Shown here piece after piece: positions 8,453 through 17,404 of a DNA stretch of 64,000 nt. Under the pieces are notes generated by a model, which had not been told where the DNA came from, ran no database searches, and was given only the letters and a program-made list of their open reading frames with translations. Source of the DNA: PALSA-607 sp036501485. GTDB lineage: Bacteria > Actinomycetota > Actinomycetes > Acidothermales > Acidothermaceae. The position numbers and the translations under genes were made by a program. The first letter of the stretch is position 1. Each line of letters opens with the position of its first letter. The stretch covers positions 11,204-75,203 of the forward strand of contig DASYAG010000111.1 of the NCBI GenBank assembly GCA_036501485.1, in the 5' to 3' direction.

Positions 8453-9463
8453 TTAGCGTTCTGCGTGCGCCTTGATGTCGCGCCGCAGTTCCGGGGGTAG
8501 CGCGAACGTCAATGTTTCGCGCACCGCCTCGATCTCCTCGACGGCGTTGAATCCGCGATCGGATAACCAATCCAGCACGCCGAGCACGAGCGAGTCGGGC
8601 ACCGACGCACCGCTGGTGAGCCCGACTGTCGTCACGCCCTCGAGCCAGCTCTCGTCGATCTCGCCCGCGTCGTCGACCAGATACGACGCCCGCGCGCCAC
8701 TTTCGAGCGCCACTTCGACCAGTCGCACCGAGTTCGACGAGTTGCGTGAGCCAACGACAATGACCAGATCGGACGCCGGGGCGATCTGCTTCACCGCGGC
8801 CTGGCGGTTCTGCGTCGCGTAGCAAATGTCGTCGCTCGGTGGGTCCATCAACTGCGGGAATCGCGCCCGAAGTGCGTGCACCGTCTCAAGGGTCTCGTCG
8901 ACCGACAAAGTGGTCTGTGACAACCACGCGACCCGCGACGGATCGCGAACCTCAACGTGCGCGGCGTCGACTGGGCCATCGACCAGCTTGACGCGATCGG
9001 GTGCCTGCCCAGCGGTGCCGACGACCTCTTCGTGACCGGCATGACCGATCAGCAGGATCTCGAGGCCTTCGTCGGAGAACCGGCGAGCCTCGTGATGCAC
9101 CTTGGTGACCAGGGGGCAGGTCGCGTCGATCGTCCGCAACTTGCGCTGCGTCGCCTCGGCGTAGACCGACGGTGCGACGCCGTGTGCCGACAGCACCACG
9201 ATCGAACCCTCGGGAACCTCAGCCGTCTCTTCGACGAAGATCGCGCCCTTCGCTTCCAGATCGGCCACCACGTGCTTGTTGTGCACGATCTGCTTGCGCA
9301 CGTAGACCGGTGCGCCGTGCACCGCGAGCGCCTTCTCGACGCTGTCGATCGCTCGCTCGACGCCGGCGCAGTACCCGCGCGGCTGGGCGAGCAGCACCCG
9401 CTTGCCGGGCCCTGCAGGCTGCGCCCGCTCCGCGGACAGTTCGGGCGCCACAGGCTGGGTCAT
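8453..9463 (-). CDS. ispH: 4-hydroxy-3-methylbut-2-enyl diphosphate reductase
   Basis: This is the last enzyme of the MEP isoprenoid pathway, a 4Fe-4S reductase giving IPP and DMAPP. The three cluster cysteines are present in PRGYCAGVERA, DATCPLVTKVH and DDICYATQNRQ, together with the conserved QIVHNKHVV, SAHGVAPSV and TSGASVPDSLV segments. I chose ATG 9463 (336 aa); an in-frame GTG at 9484 would add seven residues. The gene is divergent from xseA, as in other actinobacteria, and convergent with the DUF6542 gene 12 bp away. Its product feeds the prenyl diphosphate synthase encoded at 16.5-17.2 kb. Confidence 0.96.
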   Translation of the reverse strand: MTQPVAPELSAERAQPAGPGKRVLLAQPRGYCAGVERAIDSVEKALAVHGAPVYVRKQIVHNKHVVADLEAKGAIFVEETAEVPEGSIVVLSAHGVAPSVYAEATQRKLRTIDATCPLVTKVHHEARRFSDEGLEILLIGHAGHEEVVGTAGQAPDRVKLVDGPVDAAHVEVRDPSRVAWLSQTTLSVDETLETVHALRARFPQLMDPPSDDICYATQNRQAAVKQIAPASDLVIVVGSRNSSNSVRLVEVALESGARASYLVDDAGEIDESWLEGVTTVGLTSGASVPDSLVLGVLDWLSDRGFNAVEEIEAVRETLTFALPPELRRDIKAHAER

Positions 9464-9531
9464 AGCTCCATCGTAAGTGCCCACTGGATCGCGCGCGGTC
9501 GGCCGGGGTAACTGCCCCTACGCTCAATCGT

Positions 9532-10776
9532 GTGGCTCTTGAGTCCTCGGCGGAATCGCCGCTCCCGGTGCGGACGGTCGCCAACGCGATCTCGCAGTGG
9601 ATTGGGCGGCTCGGTCGCATATGGGTCGACGGTCAGCTGACCGAAATCACCCGACGTCCCGGCACGAACACCGTCTTTTTCGTCCTGCGCGACCCGGCGA
9701 CCGACATCTCCCTGCGGGTCACGGCCGCGAAGCAACTCGTCGATGCCATGGCCGATCAGCTCACCGAGGGCACCCGCGTCGTCGTCTGGGCCAAGCCCGA
9801 GTTCTACCTCCAACGCGGCACGCTGCAGCTGCACGCGCTCGAGATCCGCCCAGTCGGCGTCGGTGAACTGCTCGCGCGCATCGAAAGGCTCAAGCGACTG
9901 CTCGCAGCAGAAGGGCTCTTCGCGGCTAACCGCAAGCGCCCGCTTCCGTTCTTGCCCGGCACGATCGGGCTCGTGTGTGGCCGCGGATCCGCCGCCGAAC
10001 GCGACGTGCTCGAGAACGCGAAGCGGCGCTGGCCGGCCGTGCAGTTCCGAGTCGAGGCCGTCGCCGTTCAAGGGCCCTACGCGGTCGCGGAAATAGTCGC
10101 CGCCGTCCAGACGCTCGACGCCGACAAGTTGATCGACGTCATCGTCATCGCACGAGGCGGCGGCAGCGTCGAGGACCTGCTGCCGTTCTCCGACGAAACC
10201 TTGCTGCGCGCGGTGTCGGACTGCCGCACCCCCGTCGTCAGCGCGATCGGCCACGAGCCTGACTCGCCACTGCTCGATCTCGTCGCCGACGCGCGAGCAT
10301 CGACGCCAACCGACGCGGGCAAGATGATCGTGCCCGACGTCGCCGAGGAGCAGCGGCGAATCTCATTGCTGCGCGACCGTGCACTGCGCACCATCACCAT
10401 TCGCATCGACCGCGCGCAAGACGAGCTGCGCGCGCTACGGATGCGGCCCGTTCTCGCAACGCCGGAGCGCGACATCGACCGCCGGGGCCTCGAGCTCGCC
10501 GACGCCCTCGCACGTGCCCGCCGCAGCTTGACCGCCACCCTCGATCGGGCCAGCGACGACGTCACGCACTTGCTGGCGCGGGTCCGCACCCTGTCGCCGG
10601 CGGCGACGCTCGATCGTGGCTACGCGATCGTGCAGGACGCCGATGGACAGGTGTTGCGATCGGCCGTGCAGGTCGCACCGGGCGATGCGATCGGCGTCCG
10701 CCTCGCTGTTGGTCGTATTGCTGCGAAGGTCACACTGGTCGACTCTCCGGCCGACGCGCAGTCGGGCCTACGCTGA
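9532..10776 (+). CDS. xseA: Exodeoxyribonuclease VII large subunit
   Basis: ExoVII is a processive single-strand DNA exonuclease made of XseA with several XseB chains. The 414-residue protein begins at GTG 9532 with an OB-fold (IWVDGQLTEITRRPGTNTVFFVLRD). The catalytic domain follows with the family motifs LVCGRGSAAERD, IVIARGGGSVEDLLPFSDE and VVSAIGHEPDSPLLD. A long coiled coil binds XseB, and the C terminus has the conserved LSPAATLDRGYAIV. xseB follows 36 bp downstream, and glpX and fumC continue the same strand with overlapping or near-touching ends, so the four genes probably form one operon. Confidence 0.96.
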   Translation: MALESSAESPLPVRTVANAISQWIGRLGRIWVDGQLTEITRRPGTNTVFFVLRDPATDISLRVTAAKQLVDAMADQLTEGTRVVVWAKPEFYLQRGTLQLHALEIRPVGVGELLARIERLKRLLAAEGLFAANRKRPLPFLPGTIGLVCGRGSAAERDVLENAKRRWPAVQFRVEAVAVQGPYAVAEIVAAVQTLDADKLIDVIVIARGGGSVEDLLPFSDETLLRAVSDCRTPVVSAIGHEPDSPLLDLVADARASTPTDAGKMIVPDVAEEQRRISLLRDRALRTITIRIDRAQDELRALRMRPVLATPERDIDRRGLELADALARARRSLTATLDRASDDVTHLLARVRTLSPAATLDRGYAIVQDADGQVLRSAVQVAPGDAIGVRLAVGRIAAKVTLVDSPADAQSGLR

Positions 10777-10812
10777 CCCCATGAAGGCCTCCTCGACGAC
10801 CACCGCACGCCG

Positions 10813-11058
10813 ATGACCGCGGCCGGCGAAGCCATCTCCTACGAGGCGGCCCGCGATGAACTACTTGACGTCGTGCGGCAACTCGAGGCTGGTGGGCTCC
10901 CGCTTGAGACGTCACTCACGCTGTGGGAGCGCGGCGAGCAGCTCGCGGCGCAGTGCCAGTCTTGGCTGGACGGCGCGAAGCAGCGGTTGGCGGCCAAGCG
11001 TCCGGACGTCACAGCGGATGCCACCAGAGAAGACGACGCAGAGGATGAGGTGGAGTGA
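10813..11058 (+). CDS. xseB: Exodeoxyribonuclease VII small subunit
   Basis: An 81-residue helical protein with the XseB signature ISYEAARDELLDVVRQLEAGGLPLE, then SLTLWERGEQLAAQCQSWL, followed by an acidic disordered tail (DATREDDAEDEVE). It is the partner that wraps the XseA coiled coil. Its stop TGA at 11056-11058 overlaps the glpX start codon, indicating translational coupling. Confidence 0.95.
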   Translation: MTAAGEAISYEAARDELLDVVRQLEAGGLPLETSLTLWERGEQLAAQCQSWLDGAKQRLAAKRPDVTADATREDDAEDEVE

Positions 11059-12101
11059 TGGCCGCCACCGAAACCCCCGATCGCAACCTCGCGCTTGAGC
11101 TCGTCCGGGTCACCGAAGCGGCGGCGATGGCGGCCGGCCGATGGGTCGGACTCGGGGAGAAGAACGACGCCGACAAAGCAGCGGTCGACGCCATGCGGCG
11201 ACTCATCGGGACCGTCGCGATGCGCGGCGTCGTCGTGATCGGTGAGGGCGAGAAGGACGACGCCCCCATGCTGTTCAACGGCGAGCGAGTAGGCGACGGC
11301 ACCGGCGCCGAAGCCGACGTTGCCGTCGACCCGATCGACGGCACCCGACTGACCGCGATGGGCATGAACAACGCGATCTCGGTGATGGCCGTCGCCGAGC
11401 GCGGCTCGATGTACGACCCATCCGCGGTGTTCTACATGGAGAAGCTGGTGACCGGTCCGGCCGCCGCGCCGTTCGTCGACATCAACGCGCCGGTCGCCGC
11501 GAACATCCGCGCGATCGCGAAAGCGAACGGTTCCGCGAACGAAGACGTCACCGTCGTCGTCCTCGATCGACCGCGGCACCAGGGCTTGGTGAACGAGATC
11601 CGTGAAGCGGGTGCACGCATCAAGTTCATCTTGGACGGCGATGTGGCGGGCGCGATCATGGCCGCTCGCGAAGGTACGGGCATCGACCTGCTGCTCGGCA
11701 TCGGCGGCACCCCCGAAGGCATCATCGCGGCCTGCGCCGTGAAGTGTCTCGGCGGCGTCATTCAGGGCAAGCTCTGGCCGCGCGACGAGGCCGAGCGAAT
11801 CAAGGCTCTTGACGCGGGGCACGACCTGAACGCGGTGCTCACCACAGACGAACTCGTGCGCTCCGACAACGTGTTCTTCGTCGCGACCGGCATCACCGAC
11901 GGCGAACTCGTGCGTGGCGTCAGATACCGCGGTGGCGGTGCGGTCACCAGCTCGCTCGTCATGCGATCGAAGAGCGGCACCATCCGCACGATCGAAAGCG
12001 AGCACCAGCTGTCGAAGCTGCGCGGCTACGCAATCGTCGACTACGACCACCGGCACGCCGACCACCCGCTCGCATCCCCAGACCGCACTCGCCTGGAGTA
12101 A
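11058..12101 (+). CDS. glpX: Fructose-1,6-bisphosphatase class II
   Basis: GlpX hydrolyses fructose 1,6-bisphosphate in gluconeogenesis. The metal-binding signature VAVDPIDGTRLTAMG is present, as are VVIGEGEKDDAPMLFNGE, DLLLGIGGTPEGIIAACAVK and the C-terminal VFFVATGITDGELVRGVRY. The length of 347 residues is normal. The ATG at 11058 overlaps the xseB stop (TGATG); a GTG one codon earlier is possible. fumC begins 3 bp after its stop. The xseAB-glpX-fumC order is a conserved actinobacterial arrangement. Confidence 0.96.
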   Translation: MAATETPDRNLALELVRVTEAAAMAAGRWVGLGEKNDADKAAVDAMRRLIGTVAMRGVVVIGEGEKDDAPMLFNGERVGDGTGAEADVAVDPIDGTRLTAMGMNNAISVMAVAERGSMYDPSAVFYMEKLVTGPAAAPFVDINAPVAANIRAIAKANGSANEDVTVVVLDRPRHQGLVNEIREAGARIKFILDGDVAGAIMAAREGTGIDLLLGIGGTPEGIIAACAVKCLGGVIQGKLWPRDEAERIKALDAGHDLNAVLTTDELVRSDNVFFVATGITDGELVRGVRYRGGGAVTSSLVMRSKSGTIRTIESEHQLSKLRGYAIVDYDHRHADHPLASPDRTRLE

Positions 12102-12104
12102 GAC

Positions 12105-13535
12105 ATGACCTCAGAACCCCGTTACCGCCTCGAGCACGACAGCATGGGCGACGTTCGCGTCCCGCTCGACGCCAAGTGGCGCGCGCAAACGCAGCGCGCA
12201 GTCGAGAACTTTCCGGTCTCTGGGCTGGTGATCGACCGCGACCTCATCTCCGCGCTCGCCTCCATCAAGGGCGAGGCCGCGACGGTCAACGCCGAGCTCG
12301 GCGTGATCGACCCGGCGACCGCGCAGGCCATCCACGACGCGGCGACCGAGGTCTCCAGGGGCCAGTGGGATTCGCAGTTTCCCATCGACGTTTTCCAGAC
12401 TGGCTCCGGAACATCGAGCAACATGAATGCCAACGAGGTGATCGCCACCCTCGCGTCCGAAAAGCTCGGCGCGCCCGTGCATCCCAACGACCACGTGAAC
12501 GCGTCGCAGTCGTCGAACGACACGTTCCCCTCGGCCATTCACATCGCTGCGACCCGCGGAATTCTGCTCGACCTCGTCCCCGCGCTGAACCACCTCGCGG
12601 CTTCGCTCTCGCGCAAGGCGGTGGAGTTCGAGACCGTCGTCAAGAGCGGTCGCACGCACCTTATGGACGCCACCCCGGTGACGCTGGGCCAGGAGTTCGG
12701 TGGCTACGCCGCGTCCGTTCATCTCGGCGTTGAACGACTGCTGAGCGCATTGCCGCGCGTGGGCGAACTGCCATTAGGCGGGACGGCGGTGGGTACCGGC
12801 ATCAACACGCCGCCCGGCTTTGCCGAACGGGTGATCGCGCGGCTCGCCGCGTCGCTGCAGCTGCCGCTGTCGGAGGCGCGCGACCACTTCGAAGCGCAGG
12901 GTTCGCGCGACGCGTTGGTCGAGGCGAGTGGCGCACTGCGCGTCGTAGCGGTCAGCCTTTACAAGATGGCGAACGACCTGCGCTGGATGTCGTCGGGCCC
13001 GCGCACCGGCCTCGCCGAAATCCACCTGCCCGACCTGCAGCCGGGATCATCGATCATGCCCGGCAAGGTGAATCCGGTACTCCCCGAAGCGGTCTGCCAG
13101 GTCGTCGCGCAGGTCATCGGCAACGACGCGGCGATTGCGTTCGGCGGCGCGGCCGGCAACCTCGAACTCAACGTGATGCTGCCTATCATGGCGCGCAACT
13201 TGCTCGAGTCGATTCGCTTGCTGGCGAACATCAGCCGGCTGCTCGCCGATCGCTGCATCGACGGCATAGAGGCGGACGTCGAGCGGTGCCGCATCTTCGC
13301 CGAATCATCGCCGTCGATCGTGACGCCACTGAACAAGTACATCGGCTACGAAGCCGCCGCAAAGGTGGCGAAGCAATCGCTCGCAGAGAACAAGACGATC
13401 CGCCAGGTGGTGATCGAAGGCGGTTACATCGAGGACGGCAAGCTGACCGCGGCCCAACTCGATGAAGCGCTCGACGTGCTCGCAATGACCCGACGCCCAA
13501 CGACTGTGCCCGTGAGGTTCGAACCCGGCATCTAA
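12105..13535 (+). CDS. fumC: Fumarate hydratase class II
   Basis: This iron-independent fumarase interconverts fumarate and malate in the TCA cycle as a tetramer. Signatures are FQTGSGTSSNMNANEV, NASQSSNDTFPSAIHI, GRTHLMDATPVTLGQE with the catalytic His, and the fumarate lyase loop GSSIMPGKVNPVLPE. The length is 476 residues. It ends TAA at 13533-13535, and the shared bases CTAA also contain the stop of the convergent lipoprotein gene. Confidence 0.97.
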   Translation: MTSEPRYRLEHDSMGDVRVPLDAKWRAQTQRAVENFPVSGLVIDRDLISALASIKGEAATVNAELGVIDPATAQAIHDAATEVSRGQWDSQFPIDVFQTGSGTSSNMNANEVIATLASEKLGAPVHPNDHVNASQSSNDTFPSAIHIAATRGILLDLVPALNHLAASLSRKAVEFETVVKSGRTHLMDATPVTLGQEFGGYAASVHLGVERLLSALPRVGELPLGGTAVGTGINTPPGFAERVIARLAASLQLPLSEARDHFEAQGSRDALVEASGALRVVAVSLYKMANDLRWMSSGPRTGLAEIHLPDLQPGSSIMPGKVNPVLPEAVCQVVAQVIGNDAAIAFGGAAGNLELNVMLPIMARNLLESIRLLANISRLLADRCIDGIEADVERCRIFAESSPSIVTPLNKYIGYEAAAKVAKQSLAENKTIRQVVIEGGYIEDGKLTAAQLDEALDVLAMTRRPTTVPVRFEPGI

Positions 13536-14452
13536 TGCAGTGAGTTCGCAATCTTCAGCAATGTGTCGAGCGGGATGAGCGGGTTACCGCATTCCGGCGT
13601 CGACTGGAGGGCGACCGTCCAGCCATTCGGATGACTGGGCGGGGTCCAGTACAGATCTAAGCCGTTCAGCTGGTCGCGAGTGACTGTCAGCGCCGTTCCG
13701 TCCGCGAGCGAGTACCGACCCGGAAGTACCGAATCGCCAGCAGCGATCCCGTAACCCTGAAAGAGACTCACGCCCGGAGTCGGTGGGCAGCTCACGTTGC
13801 CGGCCCCGGTCGTTGCCGTAACGGACGGCGGACCCCATTCCTGGTCCGCTGTGGCCGTGCCACCGTCGGAGGCGAAGGCACTGATCTCGCCTCCCTGGTA
13901 ACCATCAGGCAGCCACGACGGGCTCAGGAGAAGCGCACCATCGACGACCGGCACGACCGCACCTGACTGGTCCAGGACGACACGATTGCCCCATGGCGCA
14001 GACAGCGGCGCCACAGCCGTGCGGACGTATCCGATCGCTTCGCAGATCGCGTTGCGCGTGGTCACCTCGACGTGGATGGTTATCGACCTTGCGGCCTCTC
14101 TCGCCACGCCCCGCGCCGAGACGGTGCAGTCACCAGCGACGTAACTGATGACGAGCTGCCGCTCGTTGTCCGCGGTGTACACGCCGTCGATCTGTGTTGA
14201 GCCCTCAACGTAGGTTGCGGCCGTCGCGTTGCTTGCCGCAGCCGGGCTCGACATAACCGGACTCGACACCATGGGGCTGGACAATGTGGGGCTGGACAAT
14301 GTGGGGCTTGACGCCGGAGCACTGCTCACAGGCTGTACTGGGGAGAGCGCGCTCGCCGTGCCGCGAGGGTTCGCACATCCGCTGACGAGGAAGACAGCAC
14401 CCGCGGACACGGCCCACATCACGAGCATCGGGGTGCTGCGCCGCTGCTTCAT
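13532..14452 (-). CDS. Secreted lipoprotein of unknown function
   Basis: Starting at ATG 14452 (306 aa), the protein has a basic N terminus and a hydrophobic core, then the lipobox FLVSGC, so it should be lipid-anchored after signal peptidase II cleavage. A low-complexity stretch follows, built from SSPxx pentapeptides. The mature C-terminal 220 residues contain four cysteines and beta-rich segments (VAGDCTVSARGVAREAARS, GYVRTAVAPLSAPWGNRVV, WTVALQSTPECGNPL). I do not recognise a family. The upstream frame to 14563 is rejected because it precedes the signal peptide. A 12-bp perfect palindrome lies 10 bp upstream of the start. Confidence 0.8.
   Translation of the reverse strand: MKQRRSTPMLVMWAVSAGAVFLVSGCANPRGTASALSPVQPVSSAPASSPTLSSPTLSSPMVSSPVMSSPAAASNATAATYVEGSTQIDGVYTADNERQLVISYVAGDCTVSARGVAREAARSITIHVEVTTRNAICEAIGYVRTAVAPLSAPWGNRVVLDQSGAVVPVVDGALLLSPSWLPDGYQGGEISAFASDGGTATADQEWGPPSVTATTGAGNVSCPPTPGVSLFQGYGIAAGDSVLPGRYSLADGTALTVTRDQLNGLDLYWTPPSHPNGWTVALQSTPECGNPLIPLDTLLKIANSLH
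14244..14318. repeat. Five 15-bp coding repeats in the lipoprotein linker
   Basis: Units begin at 14244, 14259, 14274, 14289 and 14304. Those at 14274 and 14289 are identical and the others diverge mildly. On the minus strand they encode the SSPTL/SSPMV/SSPVM/SSPAA pentapeptides that space the lipid anchor from the folded domain. Unit length is a multiple of three, so copy number can change without a frameshift. Confidence 0.9.
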
Positions 14453-14462
14453 AGCCCTAGGA

Positions 14463-14474
14463 TGCGCTAGCGCA
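14463..14474. promoter_or_regulatory. Palindrome upstream of the lipoprotein gene
   Basis: TGCGCTAGCGCA is a perfect 12-bp palindrome 10 bp upstream of the lipoprotein start (14452). It may be a repressor operator or part of the promoter. This is position-based inference only. Confidence 0.35.
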
Positions 14475-14520
14475 CGCCATAGGTTCCATCGACTGATGGT
14501 TCGATCGTGTGGCGTCGCAG

Positions 14521-14548
14521 GCTGCAACGTGCGCCGACACGTTGCAGC
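14521..14548. other. Perfect 11-bp inverted repeat
   Basis: GCTGCAACGTG at 14521-14531 and CACGTTGCAGC at 14538-14548 are exact reverse complements with a 6-nt loop. The element lies between two minus-strand genes, about 180 bp past the transglycosylase stop and 69 bp before the lipoprotein start. No T-run follows on the minus strand. It could be a structural terminator without a U-tract or a binding site. Confidence 0.5.
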
Positions 14549-14729
14549 TGCGACGAGCTCCACAACTGCGGCCTGTGCGCCGCGCGAGGCGGTGCCTCAC
14601 GACTGGCCAGCTGTGCCTAACAAGCCCTACCAACGGCCGCCGGGCACCAAACCAGGTCTTCGTACCGGAACCAAACTTCATCGAATCGGCTCAGTACCGG
14701 CCACTCAGAACCAGCGGCCCGGTCCCAGC

Positions 14730-15536
14730 TCAGTACCAGCGGGCGCGCTTCCAATGTGCCCACGCGTTGCAAGCCGTCCCGTACCGGACCTTGATGTAGC
14801 TCAGGCCCCATTTGACCTGGGTTGCCGGGTTAGTCCGCCAGTCGGCACCCGCGCTGGCCATCCGCGAGGCCGGCAGCGCCTGGGGGATCCCGAACGCACC
14901 GGACCGGCGGTTATGCGCACTGGTCTGGAACTTGCTCTCCTGGTACCAGAGCGAGTCGAGACAGACCCACTGCTGCTGGTTCAACCCTGCCTGCGTCGCG
15001 ATCGTGTGCGCGATCTGGAGGGGCGTGCCAGTGATTGCGGCCGCGACGGGCTTCGGTGCGGCAACCTTCTTCGCAAGCGTTGCGGGTATCGCGAGGGTGG
15101 TTGCAGAAGCTGCCGCTGCATTGCGCGTAAGCATCGCTTCGGCTGGAATTTGTTCTGATGCGACGCCACCCGCAAGACCAAGTGTCTGCATGGTTTCGAT
15201 CGATGCTGCAGTACCTGCACTCTCGTTCGTTGCAGCGCCTGCAGCAGTTGCACTCTCCGCATCGTTCGCGGACATGACTGCGTTTGTCATCACACCGGAG
15301 AGAACCGATGCAGTTGTTGTGAGACCTTCGGTTGTGGTGTTCGTTGTTGCGAGACCAACTTCGTTTGCAGTGTTCTCGGAAGCGATGACACTCGTACTGA
15401 TAGTGCCTGGAGCAGTCGTTGCTTCGTCGGCAGCTGCAGGTGCTGTTGCACCGACACCACCAAGCAAACACAACGCAAGAACGGCGGAGACCGTCGTCGT
15501 ACCGACGATCGCACCGGGGGCCGGGATCCGGCTCAT
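14730..15536 (-). CDS. Secreted transglycosylase-like cell-wall protein
   Basis: The 268-residue protein starts at ATG 15536 behind AAAGGA at good spacing. A Sec signal peptide (TTTVSAVLALCLLGGVGATAPAAADE) leads into about 140 residues of Ala/Thr/Ser-rich linker. The C-terminal 80 residues match the lysozyme-like aggregation-promoting-factor/SLT-type domain: WVCLDSLWYQESKFQTSAHN with the putative catalytic Glu, RRSGAFGIPQALPASRMASAG, NPATQVKWGLSYIKVRYGTAC and a terminal HWKRARWY. Family members act on peptidoglycan in the wall. A 919-bp non-coding leader precedes the gene, pointing to extensive control. Enzymatic activity is inferred. Confidence 0.88.
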   Translation of the reverse strand: MSRIPAPGAIVGTTTVSAVLALCLLGGVGATAPAAADEATTAPGTISTSVIASENTANEVGLATTNTTTEGLTTTASVLSGVMTNAVMSANDAESATAAGAATNESAGTAASIETMQTLGLAGGVASEQIPAEAMLTRNAAAASATTLAIPATLAKKVAAPKPVAAAITGTPLQIAHTIATQAGLNQQQWVCLDSLWYQESKFQTSAHNRRSGAFGIPQALPASRMASAGADWRTNPATQVKWGLSYIKVRYGTACNAWAHWKRARWY

Positions 15537-15795
15537 TGGAATGAGTTCCTTTCGGGAGCAAGCATGCGAGCAATGCGCGCAGTGCCTGTGAAAGATGCAG
15601 TGCTGCTGAAGAGCAATGCTTCTGAACAACCCAGGTCAAACCAAAGAAGACGGTCAACCATGTACCGCAGCGCTAATGCGCGTCTGAGAGCGATACGTCG
15701 TACAACGGACCGCAAGAACCGGCCGAAATGCACGGGGTGTATTGCCAGCATGCATGAATGAATGCGCGGACGCAAAGCCCAGAGCGGTGAGGCAT

Positions 15796-15828
15796 GTCAC
15801 AACAGGCTGTGCGAGTGATTGTTGTGAC
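15796..15828. promoter_or_regulatory. 9-bp inverted repeat in the transglycosylase leader
   Basis: GTCACAACA (15796-15804) and TGTTGTGAC (15820-15828) are perfect reverse complements with 15 nt between them, about 260 bp upstream of the start codon. This could be an RNA hairpin in the leader or a dimeric regulator site. GTCACA-like half sites recall MtrA-type sites of wall-hydrolase genes, but the spacing does not match a known motif. Confidence 0.4.
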
Positions 15829-16180
15829 TACTGAGCCGAAGATTTATCACTGACATTGCAAAAACTCTACGTACACGAGTGTTTTACCGCCGAACGGAGA
15901 GCGTTCGTTTGGTGACTCTTCGTGAGGAAGAGCAACTGACACTTTGTCGACAGATGGAGATATTGCTTCAAACAAAGGTGTTCTCGGCATTCAGCTCGCT
16001 GTTGCAGACCGACACGGTTCCACGGTCTGTAGCTGCAACGCTTCGCGCACCATCGACGAGCCGTTAACACCTGCTTACGTTGTGCACGCTACAACACATC
16101 GCGTCGATCCGTCTCGCGTTGTGCACAGCCATACCCCAGAGTTGCAGGCGCTACGCAAAGTCGACTCACTATCTTGACGT

Positions 16181-16196
16181 CGAGACACATGTCTCG
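16181..16196. promoter_or_regulatory. 7-bp inverted repeat in the transglycosylase leader
   Basis: CGAGACACATGTCTCG has 7-bp arms and a 2-bp centre. A further CGAGAGAC follows immediately at 16201, so three GAGAC-type half sites cluster in 30 bp. This suggests a protein binding site; the factor is unknown. Confidence 0.35.
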
Positions 16197-16455
16197 CTGT
16201 CGAGAGACATTTCAGGTTGATGTGCCGTCGGTGTTCGTCACTTGGATACGTGTTGCCGATGTCGCGTCTTGTCATGCAAGTGATCGCAAATCGAGCACGC
16301 GAATTCGTCACGCGTATCGACGTACGGAATTCACGAAGCGGGCACCGACCGTCGTCCATCTCGGTCGTGCATCTCGTCGCGCAGCTTCTGCGCGATGCAT
16401 CAGGAATTCGACACGTACGTCGCACTGCAGCTGCTGTGCAAGGAACCCTGGCCGG

Positions 16456-17217
16456 CTACGAGCCGAAGCGACGCTCGCGTTCCGCGTACGCGCGAACTGC
16501 GCGCAAGAAGTCGACCCGCCGGAAGTCCGGCCAATAGGCCTCACAGAAGAACAGCTCGGAGTGGGCGGACTGCCATAGCAGGAACCCTGACAACCGCTGC
16601 TCCCCCGACGTCCTGATCACCAGGTCGGGGTCGGGCTGGCCCTTGGTGTAGAGGTGCTCGGCAATGTGGTCAATATCGAGCAAATTGGCCAGATCTTCGA
16701 TGCTGGTGCCCCGGCCCGCGTGCTCGTGTAGGAGTGCTCGGACCGCGTCGGCGATTTCCCGGCGTCCGCCGTACCCCACAGCCACGTTCACGATTAGGCC
16801 GGTCAGGTCGGCGGTCGCGTCCTGGGCCTCTTTGAGCGACCGCGCGGTGGCGTCGGGGAGGAGGTCAAGCGCTCCGACCGGGTTGATCAGCCACCGGCGG
16901 CCGACCGCCAGCTCGCTTACGGCGTCCTCGATGATCTGGAAGAGGGGTGCGAGTTCGTCCTCAGGCCTGTTCAGGTTGTCGGTGGACAGCAGCCACAGTG
17001 TGACGACCTCGATGTGCAGTTCAGAGCACCAGCCGAGGAACTCGTCGATCTTGGCGGCGCCCTTGCGATGGCCTGACGCGACTCCAACGCCCAGCGCCTT
17101 GGCCCAGCGGCGGTTGCCATCGAGGATGACCCCCACGTGGCGCGGCACCCGGTCGGGCGTCAACTCAGCGGCGATCCGGCGCTCGTAAGCCCCGTACAGG
17201 AAGCCGCGCACATCCAT
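16456..17217 (-). CDS. Cis-prenyl diphosphate synthase (Rv1086-type Z-FPP synthase)
   Basis: The 253-residue UppS-fold enzyme has the catalytic Asp motif RHVGVILDGNRRWAKALG, LWLLSTDNLNRPEDEL, NVAVGYGGRREIADAVRALL and the diphosphate-binding RTSGEQRLSGFLLWQSAHSE. The N terminus FLYGAYERRIAAEL and the overall pattern resemble M. tuberculosis Rv1086, the short-chain Z,E-farnesyl diphosphate synthase, more than the long-chain UppS. The product would serve decaprenyl-phosphate or undecaprenyl carrier synthesis. ATG 17217 is preceded by GGGAGG 12 nt away and is preferred over the codon at 17244. A haemolysin-III gene, which often neighbours this enzyme, is absent. Confidence 0.92.
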   Translation of the reverse strand: MDVRGFLYGAYERRIAAELTPDRVPRHVGVILDGNRRWAKALGVGVASGHRKGAAKIDEFLGWCSELHIEVVTLWLLSTDNLNRPEDELAPLFQIIEDAVSELAVGRRWLINPVGALDLLPDATARSLKEAQDATADLTGLIVNVAVGYGGRREIADAVRALLHEHAGRGTSIEDLANLLDIDHIAEHLYTKGQPDPDLVIRTSGEQRLSGFLLWQSAHSELFFCEAYWPDFRRVDFLRAVRAYAERERRFGS

Positions 17218-17404
17218 AAGTGGACGGCACCTCCCATCGCGCATGCCCGCGTCAACCGCGCCCTAGCCAACCAGGGTGCCGCGTTTGACTGCTCCGGGCC
17301 CGGGCGCGACGCAAATCGCAAGCGCGCCCACTACTTCTTGGCCGAACCTTACCCGCTGTGGGAAGGGTTCTCGCGAAGGTGGGCGCGCTGCGTTAAGGCG
17401 CCTA

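Larger units (their letters stand above)
15537..16455 (-). promoter_or_regulatory. Long non-coding leader of the transglycosylase gene
   Basis: This 919-bp stretch between the prenyltransferase stop and the transglycosylase start (both minus strand) has no credible gene. The short frames in it have no family resemblance, and its base composition is less GC-rich than the surroundings. It holds several inverted repeats, including GTCACAACA/TGTTGTGAC (15796-15828) and CGAGACA/TGTCTCG (16181-16196), plus repeated GTGCAC motifs near 16081-16130. I looked for a ydaO-type c-di-AMP riboswitch, which is common before actinobacterial wall hydrolases, and did not find its conserved segments. Confidence 0.55.

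Noticed and set aside
15796..15828. Possible c-di-AMP (ydaO) riboswitch in the transglycosylase leader
   Set aside because: I read the minus strand of the whole leader and none of the conserved ydaO segments is present; only generic inverted repeats remain.
16075..16578. Short genes in the transglycosylase leader (frames of 60-134 codons on both strands)
   Set aside because: They show no family resemblance, overlap each other, lack ribosome-binding sites and are rich in Arg/Ser/Cys as expected from random translation.
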